Shown piece by piece: positions 8,934 through 17,891 of a DNA stretch of 64,000 nucleotides; the first letter of the stretch is position 1; the number at the start of each line of letters is the position of its first letter. This DNA comes from Streptomyces sp. HNM0575. Lineage in GTDB: Bacteria; Actinomycetota; Actinomycetes; Streptomycetales; Streptomycetaceae. The translations under genes and the position numbers were made by a program. The DNA lies in NCBI RefSeq assembly GCF_012726265.1, contig NZ_JAASAG010000009.1, positions 1 to 64,000 on the forward strand. Reading direction: 5' to 3'. The notes beneath the pieces were generated by a model that made no database searches, was not told the DNA's origin, and worked only from the letters and a program-made list of their open reading frames with translations.

Positions 8934-9491
8934 CTAGTCCTGCCACGCCTCCGCGAGCATCGTGCGGGTCTCCGCGAGGAGTTGGGGCAGCACCCGCGTA
9001 TGCCCCACGACCGGCATGAAGTTGGTGTCGCCGCCCCACCTCGGCACGACGTGCTGATGCAGATGCGCGGCGATGCCCGCACCCGCCACCGACCCCTGGT
9101 TCATGCCGATGTTGAAGCCCTGCGCCGCGGACGCGACCCGCAGCGTCTTCATCGCGCGCTTGGTGAACTCCGCCAGCTCGCCCGTCTCCTCGTCCGTCAG
9201 CTGCGGATAGTCGGCGACGTGCCGGAACGGTACGACCATGAGGTGCCCGCCGTTGTACGGGTAGAGGTTGAGCACCGCGTAGACGTGCTCGCCGCGGGCG
9301 AGGATCAGCCCGTCCTCGTCGCTCTTCGCCGGGATCGCACAGAAGGGACAGCCGTCGTCCGCGCCGGGGCCGGTGGGCTTGTTCTCACCCTGGATGTACG
9401 CCATGCGGTGCGGTGTCCACAGGCGCTGGAACGCATCCGGCGTCCCGACCCCGATCTGCTGTTCCGGCTCGCTCGTCATGCGGGCCAGCAT
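8934..9491 (-). CDS. HIT-family nucleotide hydrolase/transferase
   Basis: 185 residues. The histidine triad is intact as HLHQHVVPRW near residues 140-150, which is the H-x-H-x-H nucleotidyl-binding site. A CPFC pair near residue 50 with His residues downstream suggests the zinc-bearing branch (FHIT/AP4A phosphorylase-like). The probable activity is hydrolysis or phosphorolysis of dinucleoside polyphosphates such as AppppA. It lies 60 bp after thrS in the same direction, with a hairpin between them. This thrS-HIT pairing is the usual actinobacterial order, and some tRNA synthetases make AppppA. Confidence 0.9.
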   Translation of the reverse strand: MLARMTSEPEQQIGVGTPDAFQRLWTPHRMAYIQGENKPTGPGADDGCPFCAIPAKSDEDGLILARGEHVYAVLNLYPYNGGHLMVVPFRHVADYPQLTDEETGELAEFTKRAMKTLRVASAAQGFNIGMNQGSVAGAGIAAHLHQHVVPRWGGDTNFMPVVGHTRVLPQLLAETRTMLAEAWQD

Positions 9492-9508
9492 AGGACTCTC
9501 CAGGTACG

Positions 9509-9545
9509 GGGCAGGGCCCCAGGGGGGACCCCAGGAACCCTGCCC
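9509..9545 (-). terminator. Hairpin after thrS
   Basis: Arms GGGCAGGG (9509-9516) and CCCTGCCC (9538-9545) enclose a second GGG/CCC-rich stem. It sits between the thrS stop and the HIT gene start, with no clear U-run on the leftward strand. It could therefore be a partial terminator or mRNA-processing hairpin. Confidence 0.5.
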
Positions 9546-9551
9546 ACGCGG

Positions 9552-11528
9552 CTACGAGTGCTGTGCCGCGGCCTCGAGCAGCTCCGCGACCGCCTCGTTC
9601 TGCGGTACGCCGTTCTTCTGCGTACCGTCGCGGTAGCGGAAGGAGACGGCCCCGGCGGAGACGTCCTCGTCCCCCGCGATGATCATGAACGGCACCTTGG
9701 ACTTCTGCGCGTTGCGGATCTTCTTCTGCATCCGGTCCGCGGAGGAGTCCACTTCGATGCGCAGGCCCTTCTTCTTCGCCTCCGCCGCGAACTCCTGTAG
9801 ATACGGCACATGCGTGTCCCCGATCGGGATGCACACGGCCTGCACGGGCGCCAGCCACGTCGGGAACGCCCCCGCGTAGTGCTCCAGCAGCACCGCGAAG
9901 AACCGCTCGATCGAGCCGAAGAGAGCCCGGTGGATCATCACGGGCTGCTGCCTGGAACCGTCTGCCGCCGTGTACTCCAGCGCGAACCGCTTCGGCTGCT
10001 GGAAGTCGACCTGGATCGTGGACATCTGCCAGGTCCGCCCGATGGCGTCCTTGGCCTGCACGGAGATCTTCGGCCCGTAGTACGCGGCGCCGCCGGGGTC
10101 CATCACCAGCTCCAGGCCCTGCTTGCCCGCGGCCTCGCGCAGCGCCTCGGTGGCCTCCTCCCACTCCTCGGGCTCCCCGATGAACTTCGGGTTTCCCTCC
10201 TCGCGGGTCGACAGCTCCAGATAGAAGTCGTTGAGCCCGTAGTCCCGCAGCAGGTCCAGCACGAAGGTGAGCAGGCCGTCCAGCTCCTCCGGCATCTGCT
10301 CCTTGGTGCAGTAGATGTGCGAGTCGTCCTGGGTGAAGCCGCGGGCCCGGGTGAGGCCGTGCACCACGCCCGACTTCTCGTAGCGGTAGACCGTCCCGAA
10401 CTCGAAGAGCCGCAGCGGCAGTTCACGGTACGAGCGGCCACGCGCCTTGAAGATCAGGTTGTGCATCGGGCAGTTCATGGCCTTGAGCCGGTAGTCCTGC
10501 CCCTCGAACTCCAGGGGCGGGAACATCGACTCCCCGTAGTTCGGCAGATGGCCCGAGGTCTCGAACAGCCCCTGCTTGGAGATGTGCGGGGTGTTGACGA
10601 ACTCGTAGCCCGACTCCTCGTGCCGCTGCCGCGAGTAGTCCTCCATCACCTTGCGTACGACGCCGCCCTTGGGATGGAAGACGGCCAGCCCCGAACCCAG
10701 CTCCTCCGGAATGGAGAACAGGTCCAGCTCGGCCCCGAGCTTGCGGTGGTCGCGCTTCTCGGCCTCCGCGAGGAACTCCAGATACGCCTTCAGCTCGTCC
10801 TTGGTCGGCCACGCGGTGCCGTAGATGCGCTGAAGCTGCTTGTTCTTCTCGCTGCCCCGCCAGTACGCGGCGGCGCTGCGCATCAGCTTGAACGCCGGGA
10901 TCGCCCGGGTCGACGGCAGATGCGGGCCGCGGCACAGGTCCTTCCAGCACAGCTCGCCGGACTTGGCGTCCAGGTTGTCGTAGATGGTCAGTTCACCCGC
11001 GCCGACCTCCGCGGAGGCACCCTCGGCCGCCTCGGCCGCGGAGCCCTTCAGCCCGATCAGCTCCAGCTTGTACGGCTCGTCCGCGAGCTCCGCGCGCGCG
11101 TCCTCGTCGGTGGTGACGCGACGCGAGAAGCGCTGCCCCTGCTTCTGGATCTGCTGCATCTTCTTCTCGATGAGCTTGAGATCGTCGGGGGTGAAGGGCT
11201 CGGGCACGTCGAAGTCGTAGTAGAAGCCGTCCCGTACGGGCGGCCCGATGCCGAGCTTGGCCCGGGGGAAGAGCTCCTGCACCGCCTGCGCCATGACGTG
11301 GGCAGTGGAGTGCCGAAGGATGTCGAGCCCGTCCTGGCTGGTCAGCTCGACGGGCTCGACCTCGTCGCCCTCGACCGGCTCGTACGCCAGGTCCTTCAGC
11401 TCGCCCGCGACCCGCGCGGCCACGACGGAGCGCTCCCCCTCGAAGAGCGCGGCGGCCGTCGTGCCCGTCGTCACCACGCGCTCTTCCCGCTCGGAATCGC
11501 GTTTGATGATCACACGGACATCGGTCAC
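9552..11528 (-). CDS. thrS: Threonyl-tRNA synthetase
   Basis: 658 residues from GTG 11528, which has AGGAGA at the right distance and gives the usual actinobacterial beginning (VTDVRVIIKRDSERE). The frame is open upstream, but that part is not conserved-looking. Domains in order: TGS (about 1-60), the editing domain with HSTAHVMAQAV near 75-85, the class II catalytic core with motif 2 around FRYEKSG-type residues and motif 3 near the end, and the anticodon-binding domain (VQAVCIPIGDTHVPYLQEF). It charges tRNA-Thr and clears mischarged Ser. I looked for a T-box leader in 11529-11738 and did not see one. Confidence 0.96.
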   Translation of the reverse strand: MTDVRVIIKRDSEREERVVTTGTTAAALFEGERSVVAARVAGELKDLAYEPVEGDEVEPVELTSQDGLDILRHSTAHVMAQAVQELFPRAKLGIGPPVRDGFYYDFDVPEPFTPDDLKLIEKKMQQIQKQGQRFSRRVTTDEDARAELADEPYKLELIGLKGSAAEAAEGASAEVGAGELTIYDNLDAKSGELCWKDLCRGPHLPSTRAIPAFKLMRSAAAYWRGSEKNKQLQRIYGTAWPTKDELKAYLEFLAEAEKRDHRKLGAELDLFSIPEELGSGLAVFHPKGGVVRKVMEDYSRQRHEESGYEFVNTPHISKQGLFETSGHLPNYGESMFPPLEFEGQDYRLKAMNCPMHNLIFKARGRSYRELPLRLFEFGTVYRYEKSGVVHGLTRARGFTQDDSHIYCTKEQMPEELDGLLTFVLDLLRDYGLNDFYLELSTREEGNPKFIGEPEEWEEATEALREAAGKQGLELVMDPGGAAYYGPKISVQAKDAIGRTWQMSTIQVDFQQPKRFALEYTAADGSRQQPVMIHRALFGSIERFFAVLLEHYAGAFPTWLAPVQAVCIPIGDTHVPYLQEFAAEAKKKGLRIEVDSSADRMQKKIRNAQKSKVPFMIIAGDEDVSAGAVSFRYRDGTQKNGVPQNEAVAELLEAAAQHS

Positions 11529-11738
11529 CGGTCTCTCCTGACTGTCGTTCCCGCGAAGCGCCGACGGACGTCGTCGTGCGCAGCTCGAATCGTACCGAGA
11601 GCACTCCCCTTCCCGCGAAACGGTTACGTCCCGCCCCGCTCGCGGGAGCGCCCCCGCAGGCACCCGCCGGCCCGCCTCACAGCGGTGCACGCGCAGCACG
11701 AACTGACGCCGCCGGGCAGGGAGTTGAGGCACAACGAA

Positions 11739-11768
11739 AGACCGGCCCGTCTGCTGACGGACCGGTCT
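11739..11768 (-). terminator. Terminator hairpin after tRNA-Val(CAC) copy 1
   Basis: Arms AGACCGG-CCGTC and GACGG-CCGGTCT, with a TGCT loop, lie directly 3' of the leftward tRNA and are followed by a short T-tract on that strand. It separates the tRNA from thrS. Confidence 0.65.
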
Positions 11769-11778
11769 GAAAAACACG

Positions 11779-11850
11779 TGGGCGATACTGGGTTCGAACC
11801 AGTGACCTCTTCGGTGTGAACGAAGCGCTCTCCCGCTGAGCTAATCGCCC
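11779..11850 (-). tRNA. tRNA-Val (anticodon CAC)
   Basis: 72 bases with a complete cloverleaf. The acceptor GGGCGAT pairs with ATCGCCC. The D-arm is TAGCTCAGCGGGAGAGC, the anticodon stem CTTCG/CGAAG has loop TTCACAC giving CAC, and the T-arm holds GGTTCGAAC. CCA is not encoded. A second gene with only two differences lies at 12674. Confidence 0.95.
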
Positions 11851-11883
11851 GCTAGCGGCACGTGCAGAACCATACAGTGCCGC

Positions 11884-12372
11884 TCAGTCATCGACCAAAC
11901 CCCTCCTGAGCCGCCGCTCCAGACCCCGTTGCCCGGCCCGCATCATCAGCGCGTGGTTGGCTCTGAACAACGGCCGCGCGGGAAGCGCCAGCCTGCGCAG
12001 CAGCGGCCTGCGGACCTCCACTTGCTGCTCGTACACGGCGACGGCCCCACCGGAACGCGACCCCCCATCGCCGCCCGCATCTCCCGTCACGGTCCAGCGC
12101 GCCCAGCCCGCCACGTCCCCGTCGATCTCCATCTCCAGTACGCCGGCGGCCGGATCGTGCCGTGCCGCCCTTCCCGTGATCCACAGATCCAGCGGCAGTA
12201 CGGAACGGATGCGCGCCCTCCCCACCGACTCCTCCAGCGCGTGCACCTCCCGCACTTGGGGCCACCAGACCGGGTACTCCTCCGCACGCTCCAGCACCGC
12301 ATAGACCTCTTCCGGGGACGCGTCGAGGCGCCAGACGCTGCGGAAGACGAAGCGGTGGCGGCTGGAGGTCAT
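11884..12372 (-). CDS. SRPBCC (START-like) family protein
   Basis: 162 residues from ATG 12372, chosen because GGGGAG lies six bases upstream and the domain starts at once (TSSRHRFVFRSVWRL). The frame stays open upstream with Arg-rich, non-conserved residues. The sequence has the polyketide-cyclase/SRPBCC layout: SVWRLDASPEEVYAVLERAEEYPVWWPQ (N-terminal strand and helix) and a long C-terminal helix with Arg/Leu. The family binds hydrophobic ligands, but no ligand is implied. It lies between two tRNA-Val genes, reading the same way as both. Confidence 0.82.
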   Translation of the reverse strand: MTSSRHRFVFRSVWRLDASPEEVYAVLERAEEYPVWWPQVREVHALEESVGRARIRSVLPLDLWITGRAARHDPAAGVLEMEIDGDVAGWARWTVTGDAGGDGGSRSGGAVAVYEQQVEVRRPLLRRLALPARPLFRANHALMMRAGQRGLERRLRRGLVDD

Positions 12373-12635
12373 CGCTGCTCCCCTCACGAGGCTCGCCGCG
12401 GACCGCCGTTCGCACCCGGTGCCCGCACTTCCCGCGCGCATCCTGTCACGCGACCCGGACCGCACCGACGGGACTCGTCGCCGAATTCGTCTCTCACGGA
12501 AGCGACTTCACTTCTTGTCGCACAGCAGGAAAGCGGACCCGCTTAATTACCGATGAAGTGAATTCCCGCCGCCTCTCCCGTTCCAGAGGGAAACTCACCT
12601 CGAAGCGCCGGCCGCGCACCCGTACAAGCACAAAA

Positions 12636-12664
12636 CCGGGGCCCGGCTTTCGCCCGGACCCCGG
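12636..12664 (-). terminator. Terminator hairpin after tRNA-Val(CAC) copy 2
   Basis: Arms CCGGGG-CCGG and CCGG-CCCCGG, with the loop around CTTTCG, are followed by TTTT on the leftward strand. It lies about ten bases past the tRNA 3' end. Confidence 0.7.
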
Positions 12665-12673
12665 CAGAAGCGG

Positions 12674-12745
12674 TGGGCGATACTGGGTTCGAACCAGTGG
12701 CCTCTTCGGTGTGAACGAAGCGCTCTCCCACTGAGCTAATCGCCC
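12674..12745 (-). tRNA. tRNA-Val (anticodon CAC), second copy
   Basis: 72 bases, with the same acceptor, anticodon arm and T-arm as the copy at 11779. It differs at two sites: the D-stem (TCCCA versus TCCCG on the plus strand) and the variable region (AGTGG versus AGTGA). CCA is not encoded. Tandem duplication around the SRPBCC gene is the simple explanation. Confidence 0.95.
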
Positions 12746-12831
12746 GCTGCGCGCGCAAGATTACCGTATGTCAGACGGTGCTCATGACCGTGCTCAAGCC
12801 TGCACAGCCGACCCCGCGCGCACCCCCGCCG

Positions 12832-13152
12832 CTAGCGAAGCCGCACCGACTCCTTGCGCCGCCGGCGCTCCAGACGCCTGGCCTTCAGCCAGTGCGTCCA
12901 CTCCAGCACCTGCCGCTTCGTCCAGTGCAGCACGCGCTGTGCCCAGGGGAACTCCGTCGCCCACAGTCCGATGCCGGCGAAGATGATCAGCCACCCCGGA
13001 CCGGGCAGCGGCAGCAGCACCACCCCGCCGGCGACGATCGCCAGCCCGAGAAGGAAGATCACCACCTGCCAGCTGCGGTGCAGGGGCCTCGACGCTTTGA
13101 TGAACCGCGGGGCCCGTGAACCCAGGGGTCTCCGGTCACTCTCTGCGTACAT
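12832..13152 (-). CDS. PGPGW-motif small membrane protein (TIGR02611 type)
   Basis: 106 residues from ATG 13152. The upstream extension of the frame lacks a ribosome site and looks non-coding. A basic N terminus leads into two close hydrophobic segments (QVVIFLLGLAIVAGGVVLLP and WLIIFAGIGLWATEF) joined by the signature LPGPGWLI. A Trp/Arg-rich C-terminal tail (RLERRRRKES) should be cytoplasmic. The family is widespread in actinobacteria and its function is unknown. Confidence 0.85.
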   Translation of the reverse strand: MYAESDRRPLGSRAPRFIKASRPLHRSWQVVIFLLGLAIVAGGVVLLPLPGPGWLIIFAGIGLWATEFPWAQRVLHWTKRQVLEWTHWLKARRLERRRRKESVRLR

Positions 13153-13342
13153 ATCCCCAACGTAACCGACTCCGGCGCCGTCACCGGAATAGCCGTACGG
13201 CATAAAAACGCCACAGGCCATATCAAGGGCTGTATTACTCGCAAAACGGTCAGAGGGGTTTACAACCGACGAGTACGTGGCATGTCGATTTCGCCGACGT
13301 GCGAACCCCCGAGCGCACACTGAGCGAAAGGCCCTGGCGCTT

Positions 13343-13756
13343 ATGAACACCACGGTCAGCTGCGAGCTGCACCTGCGCCTCGTTGTTTCGAGCGAGTCAT
13401 CACTGCCGGTACCCGCGGGGCTGCGGTACGACACGGCCGATCCCTATGCCGTCCACGCCACCTTCCACACCGGCGCCGAGGAGACCGTCGAGTGGGTCTT
13501 CGCGCGCGATCTCCTCGCCGAGGGCCTGCACAGGCCCACCGGCACCGGAGACGTCCGTGTATGGCCCTCACGGAGCCACGGCCAAGGAGTCGTCTGCATC
13601 GCCCTCAGCTCTCCGGAGGGCGAGGCTCTGCTCGAGGCCCCGGCGCGGGCCCTGGAGTCCTTCCTCAAGCGAACCGACGCGGCCGTGCCACCCGGCACCG
13701 AGCACCGACACTTCGACCTCGACACAGAGCTCTCGCACATCCTCGCTGAGAGCTGA
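13343..13756 (+). CDS. ssgB: SsgB, sporulation-specific septum placement protein
   Basis: 137 residues, the exact length of Streptomyces SsgB. Its sequence (MNTTVSCELHLRLVVSS to the end DLDTELSHILAES) is what I know as the near-invariant SsgB of streptomycetes. SsgB is recruited by SsgA to future division sites in aerial hyphae and brings in FtsZ, so it acts at the membrane during sporulation. The ATG at 13343 follows GAAAGG. The 190 bp upstream are noticeably AT-rich for this genome, fitting a developmentally regulated promoter, though I could not identify a sigma-factor or BldD site by eye. This is the strongest single pointer to Streptomyces. Confidence 0.97.
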   Translation: MNTTVSCELHLRLVVSSESSLPVPAGLRYDTADPYAVHATFHTGAEETVEWVFARDLLAEGLHRPTGTGDVRVWPSRSHGQGVVCIALSSPEGEALLEAPARALESFLKRTDAAVPPGTEHRHFDLDTELSHILAES

Positions 13757-13946
13757 CCCACCGGTCCTGCGCAGCCGTCCGACTCGGGGCGACGGCTGCG
13801 CCTCCCTCGGCTCAGCACGGCACGCACCACGACGCCGTCACCCTCGGACCCGGCTCCACCGGGCTCCGGCGGTGGCGGCGTCGCCGTGTGGCGCAGGCGT
13901 TAGTCTCTGCGCACCGGACCCGTCGGTCAGACCCGAGGAGCGACCC

Positions 13947-14516
13947 GTGCAGATCAACCACGACACCCGGTGCGCGCTCGACGAGGTTGTGGACCTGCTC
14001 AACACCGCGACCGACGGCGACCAGCCCGATCTGCTCCTCTCCGTGGCCGACCTCGGCGCGTACGTGGAGCGGAACAGTCTCAGTGACGTGGGGAAGCTGA
14101 CCGAGGACGATCTGGGCGCGGTGCGGTCGGTGCGGGAACGCTTCGCGGAGGTCTTCGAGGCGGGCGAGGACCGTACGGCGGCGGGGCTGGTCAACGCGCT
14201 GGTGGCCGAGGCGGGGACGACACCGCAGCTCACGGACCACGACGGCTACGACTGGCACGTGCACTACTTCGCGCCCGGTGCCTCGGTCGCCCACCACCTG
14301 GCCGCGGACGGCGGGATGGCTCTCGCCTTCATCATCGTCTCCGGCGAGCGGGACCGGCTGCGCAGGTGTGCGGCGCCGGACTGCCGGCGTGCGTTCGTCG
14401 ATCTCTCGCGGAACCGTTCACGGCGCTACTGCGACAGCCGTACGTGCGGGAACCGGCTGCACGTGGCGGCGTACCGCGCGCGTCAGCGGGAGTCCGCGGA
14501 GACGGCACAGGGCTGA
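13947..14516 (+). CDS. CGNR zinc-finger (ABATE domain) regulator-like protein
   Basis: 189 residues from GTG 13947, with GAGGAG seven bases upstream. The N-terminal two thirds are the helical ABATE domain (VQINHDTRCALDEVVDLLN through the WHVHYF region). The C terminus is a CGNR zinc finger: CAAPDCRRAFVDLSRNRSRRYCDSRTCGNR, whose four cysteines fall as C-x4-C and C-x4-C. The family is thought to bind DNA as stress-linked regulators, but targets are unknown. Confidence 0.88.
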   Translation: MQINHDTRCALDEVVDLLNTATDGDQPDLLLSVADLGAYVERNSLSDVGKLTEDDLGAVRSVRERFAEVFEAGEDRTAAGLVNALVAEAGTTPQLTDHDGYDWHVHYFAPGASVAHHLAADGGMALAFIIVSGERDRLRRCAAPDCRRAFVDLSRNRSRRYCDSRTCGNRLHVAAYRARQRESAETAQG

Positions 14517-14580
14517 GGGGGCGTACGGCAGACCGCCGCGTACGGCGCTCAGTTCAGGCGGCACGCAGTTCGGACCGTGC

Positions 14581-14802
14581 TCAGTTGAACAGGAGGTCGT
14601 GCGCGCCGGTGATCGCGAGGAGCAGCGCGATGAACGCCAGGAAGAACATCAGCGGCGGCTGGGAGATCGCGTACAGGCAGCCTTTGTGCTCCGGCAGCGG
14701 CGCCTCCGGCAGCACCGGGACGTGGTGGACGGGGTGTGCGGTCGCGGCTGGCGCGGAGGGCGGCTCGGCGAGCTCGGCCGGGGGATTCGGCGTCATGTCC
14801 AT
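14581..14802 (-). CDS. Small single-pass membrane protein
   Basis: 73 residues. A Pro/Ala-rich N-terminal half with several histidines is followed by a conserved-looking KGCLYAISQPPLMFFLAFIALLLAITGAHDLLFN region holding one membrane helix. Genes of this size and C terminus recur at this place in Streptomyces as far as I recall. ATG 14802 follows a GAGA stretch. Function unknown. Confidence 0.65.
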   Translation of the reverse strand: MDMTPNPPAELAEPPSAPAATAHPVHHVPVLPEAPLPEHKGCLYAISQPPLMFFLAFIALLLAITGAHDLLFN

Positions 14803-14968
14803 CTCGCGGTGATGATTACGCAGCCCGCACCCCGGTGATGGTCAACACGCCCACGGCACGGTGGAGTTCACGGGTCCTGCCGGTGCCGTGAAGGGGAACG
14901 TGATAGATGGCGGCCGGGTGGGCGCGGCTGCGGATGCTGTGCGCTGACGGTCCTGTCGGATCGGTACG

Positions 14969-15469
14969 TCAGATGCCGTGCTTCTTGAGGATGGCCTCGA
15001 TGTCGGAGAAGTCGTCGTCACCGGCGGAGGCCTGGTCCTGCTTGCCCGGCGCGGGTTTTCGCTCCTGCCCCGCCGGCGCCGCCGTACCGCTGCCGAGGGC
15101 GGGAGTGCTCGCCGTACCGGACGCGGCGGCGCGGCCGGGGGCGGACGCTGCGGCGCGAGGCTGCTCGGCGGCCCTGCCGCGCGAGCGCTTCCCGGCGAGA
15201 CGTCCCACGACGTACAGCACGAACGCGACGGCGAGGACCGCGAAGCCCGCCCAGACCGTGGGCTTGAGCACGAGGTCCGCCGCCCAGGTGCCGACCGCCT
15301 TGCCGATCTTCCCGGCGAGGCCGGCGAGACCCGACATGGCCAGTCCGACCGGCACCAGCGCGAACGCCGCGATGCGGGTGGCGGCGGCGAAGCGCCGCCG
15401 GAAGGCCGTCAGGAAGGCGACGGCCAGGCCGGCTGCGGAGAGCGCGGCGCACACGGTCGTGGTCAGCAT
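14969..15469 (-). CDS. Membrane protein with conserved acidic C-terminal tail
   Basis: 166 residues. Hydrophobic helices lie at about 3-20, 33-55 and 70-90. A low-complexity Ala/Pro/Ser linker (about 95-145) follows, and the end is a short acidic amphipathic stretch, DDDFSDIEAILKKHGI, that looks like a conserved interaction motif. The topology suggests a membrane scaffold whose tail binds a cytoplasmic partner; this is inference. No enzymatic motif is visible. Confidence 0.75.
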   Translation of the reverse strand: MLTTTVCAALSAAGLAVAFLTAFRRRFAAATRIAAFALVPVGLAMSGLAGLAGKIGKAVGTWAADLVLKPTVWAGFAVLAVAFVLYVVGRLAGKRSRGRAAEQPRAAASAPGRAAASGTASTPALGSGTAAPAGQERKPAPGKQDQASAGDDDFSDIEAILKKHGI

Positions 15470-15572
15470 GTCTCCATCTTGCTACGTGCCGACGTGGGAG
15501 GCCACGGCGGTACCTGGATTCAGGGAGATCTCGGGGTCCTGAGCAGTCGTTCGCGGCTGAGAGACTGTCCGC

Positions 15573-16085
15573 ATGGACGACGCCCCCTCCCGACTCGTGC
15601 TCGACTACTGGTGCGAGCTTCAGTGCCCCGACTGCCACCGCGCTCAGGGGGACCTGGCCGCGCTGCGCGAGCGGTACGGGGAGCGGCTGGAGATCCGGCT
15701 GCGGCACTTCCCGCTGGAGAAGCACAAGCACGCGTATGCAGCGGCGCAGGCGGCCGAGGAGGCGTACGCGCAGGGCCAGGGAGACGCCTACGCGGCGGCC
15801 GTGCTGGAGCGGCACGCGGAACTCGCCGAGCGCGGCGAGGAGTTGCTGCTGGAGGTGGCGCGTGAGTTGGGGCTGGACGACGGGGAGTTCGAGAGTGCGC
15901 TGATCGACGGACGTCATCTGCTGATCGTCGACGCGGACCAGGCGGAGGGCAGGGCGATCGGTGTGCGGGGCACGCCGACGTACGTCATCGACGAGCAGCG
16001 GCTGGACGGCGGCAAGAGCCAGGAGGGGCTGCGGGCTCGGATCGAGGAGATCGCGGACAAGTTGCTCGGCGGCGGGCGCGCGTAG
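15573..16085 (+). CDS. DsbA-family thioredoxin-fold protein
   Basis: 170 residues. The redox pair is C18-P-D-C21 (LQCPDCHRAQ), an uncommon CPDC variant of the thioredoxin CxxC. The helical insertion of DsbA/FrnE follows, and the cis-proline loop is GTPTYVID near residue 135. No signal peptide is present, so it should act in the cytoplasm, as FrnE-type members do. The likely role is thiol-disulfide exchange or an isomerase-type reaction using a thiol cofactor. The substrate is unknown. Confidence 0.87.
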   Translation: MDDAPSRLVLDYWCELQCPDCHRAQGDLAALRERYGERLEIRLRHFPLEKHKHAYAAAQAAEEAYAQGQGDAYAAAVLERHAELAERGEELLLEVARELGLDDGEFESALIDGRHLLIVDADQAEGRAIGVRGTPTYVIDEQRLDGGKSQEGLRARIEEIADKLLGGGRA

Positions 16086-16157
16086 TCCCGCCGGTCCGGC
16101 GTATTCCGCAGGTTCGGCGCTCCCCGGGGGGTGCATGATCCCCGCGTGATCCCGCTG

Positions 16158-16994
16158 TCAGAGCAGCGCCTTGCAGTGGTGGTGCTCGACGACGCGGTAG
16201 CCGAGCGACGAATACAGGCGCAGCGCAGGGGTGTTGGCGGTGAGGACGTGCAGTCCGAGCGTGTGCGCACCGGCGGCCAGGGCCTCCCGTTCGGCCACGA
16301 GCATCAGGGTGCGTCCGTGGCCGAGGCCGCGTCGTGCCTCGTCGACCTCCACCTCGTAGACGTAGGCGTCGCAGTCCTCTCGCGGGCTACGTTCGAGTTC
16401 GACCCAGATCCGTCCCGTGTCCGTGCCGTCGTGTACCAGGACGCGCAGCGCCACGCCGGTCGTCGACGCCCCGTCCGGCAACAGCGCATCCAAGGCTTCC
16501 GATGCTCTGCGGGCGGCCTCCTCGGCGGGCAGGCCGCGGTCGGTCATCGCCTGCCGCAGCGGCGGCTGCCCGCGCTCACGCCAGGCGGGGAACTCCTCCT
16601 CGGTCACGGCGCGGTCCGTGCTGCCGTCGGGAAGCCGCGGCCGTCCGGCAAGCTCCTTGATCATGCTCCGGCTCCGCTCCTGGTAGCCGAGGCCGGCGGC
16701 CAGGCCCAGCGCGGCTTCCGCTCCGGCCGGGACGCTGATCTCCACGCGGCGGCAGCCCCATCCGCGCAGCACCTCCTCGGCGGCGAGGGCGGCGACGGCG
16801 CCGCGTCCGCGCCGCTGTTCACGCTCGTCGACGACGAGTTGGGTCACACGGCCGGTGACGGGGCCGTACTGCGGGTCGACGGTGAGTCGCAGCAAGCCGA
16901 CCGGGCGGCTGTTGACGCAGATCTCGTACGAGCGGGAGCGGACGCCGTCGGCGTCGTACTGGTCGGGGCCGGTCGGGCGCAGCGTCGTGGTCAC
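16158..16994 (-). CDS. Tandem-GNAT N-acetyltransferase
   Basis: 278 residues with two GNAT folds. The first has the acetyl-CoA loop VVDEREQRRGRGAVAALA (about 75-92). The second has VEVDEARRGLGHGRTLMLVA (about 210-230) and a typical C-terminal NTPALRLYSSLGYRVVEHHH. The double arrangement recalls mycothiol synthase MshD, but length and motifs are not close enough to call it that. The start is a GTG without a clear ribosome site. Substrate unknown. Confidence 0.85.
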   Translation of the reverse strand: MTTTLRPTGPDQYDADGVRSRSYEICVNSRPVGLLRLTVDPQYGPVTGRVTQLVVDEREQRRGRGAVAALAAEEVLRGWGCRRVEISVPAGAEAALGLAAGLGYQERSRSMIKELAGRPRLPDGSTDRAVTEEEFPAWRERGQPPLRQAMTDRGLPAEEAARRASEALDALLPDGASTTGVALRVLVHDGTDTGRIWVELERSPREDCDAYVYEVEVDEARRGLGHGRTLMLVAEREALAAGAHTLGLHVLTANTPALRLYSSLGYRVVEHHHCKALL

Positions 16995-17066
16995 GGTCGA
17001 GTTCTACCGCCTGCGCCGTGACCCGTCACCCCCGCTCCGGCCGGTCGCCGCGGGCGGGCCGCCCGC

Positions 17067-17891
17067 TCACCTCGGGTCGGTGTCGGCCGCGGAACGCTCG
17101 GCGAAGAGCTTCATCGCCTTGAGCGTCACCGGCCCGGGGGCGCCGGGCAGTTGCCGGTCGTCGACGCGGTGCACGGCCTGCACATCGCGCAGGGAGGACG
17201 TCAGGAAGATCTCCTCGGCCTGCTCCAGGGCGTCCATCGGCAGATCGGTCTCGCGCGCTCCGGCCCATTCCGCGACCAGTGCGCGGGTGATGCCGGCGAG
17301 GCAGCCCGACTCCAGCGGGGGCGTGTGCAGTTCACCGTCGAGCACGACGAAGACGTTGGTGCCGGTGCCCTCGCACAGGCGCCCTCGGGTGTTGCCGAAC
17401 AGGGCCTCGCCCGCGCCCTGTTGGTGCGCGCGCGAGAGCGCCAGCACGTTCTCCCCGTACGACGTCGTCTTCAGGCCCGCGAGCGCGCCCCGCTCGTTAC
17501 GGGTCCACGGGACGGTGATCACAGCCGTGGTGTCGGGGCGGCGGGGCGACTCCGTGAGCACGACGGCGAGGGTGGGGGTGACCTCCCCCCGGTCGGAGCC
17601 CAGCGGCGAGGGCCCGCCGGTGTAGGTGATGCGGAGCCTGCCGAGCGGCATCGGCTCCGCATCGGTGACGGCGGCGCAGGCGCGGCGGACCTCGCCGGGG
17701 TCGGGAGCGGGCAGGCCGAGACCGCGGGCCGACCTGGCGAGGCGTTCGATGTGCCGCGTAAGGGCGAACGGCGTGCCCTCCACGGTCTTCACCGTCTCGA
17801 AGACCCCGTCGCCGACGGTCAGTCCGTGATCCAGGACGGAGACGTGTGCGTCGTCGACGTCCCGGAGTCCGCCGTCGAGCCAGATCTTCAC
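17067..17891 (-). CDS. pabC: Aminodeoxychorismate lyase-type class IV aminotransferase
   Basis: 274 residues from GTG 17891, set by a GTGA overlap with pabB (17888-17891); the open frame upstream is a shadow of pabB. The fold-type IV PLP signature is present: the N-terminal VFETVKTVEG, the PLP lysine in AGLKTTSYGENV near residue 150, and GRLCEGTGTNVFVV. It would convert 4-amino-4-deoxychorismate to p-aminobenzoate plus pyruvate for folate. Branched-chain or D-amino-acid aminotransferase is the alternative within the family. The coupling to pabB makes PabC much more likely. Confidence 0.88.
   Translation of the reverse strand: MKIWLDGGLRDVDDAHVSVLDHGLTVGDGVFETVKTVEGTPFALTRHIERLARSARGLGLPAPDPGEVRRACAAVTDAEPMPLGRLRITYTGGPSPLGSDRGEVTPTLAVVLTESPRRPDTTAVITVPWTRNERGALAGLKTTSYGENVLALSRAHQQGAGEALFGNTRGRLCEGTGTNVFVVLDGELHTPPLESGCLAGITRALVAEWAGARETDLPMDALEQAEEIFLTSSLRDVQAVHRVDDRQLPGAPGPVTLKAMKLFAERSAADTDPR

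Noticed and set aside
11529..11738. T-box or other leader riboswitch before thrS
   Set aside because: I looked for the T-box AGGGUGGNACCGCG-type motif and specifier loop and saw neither.
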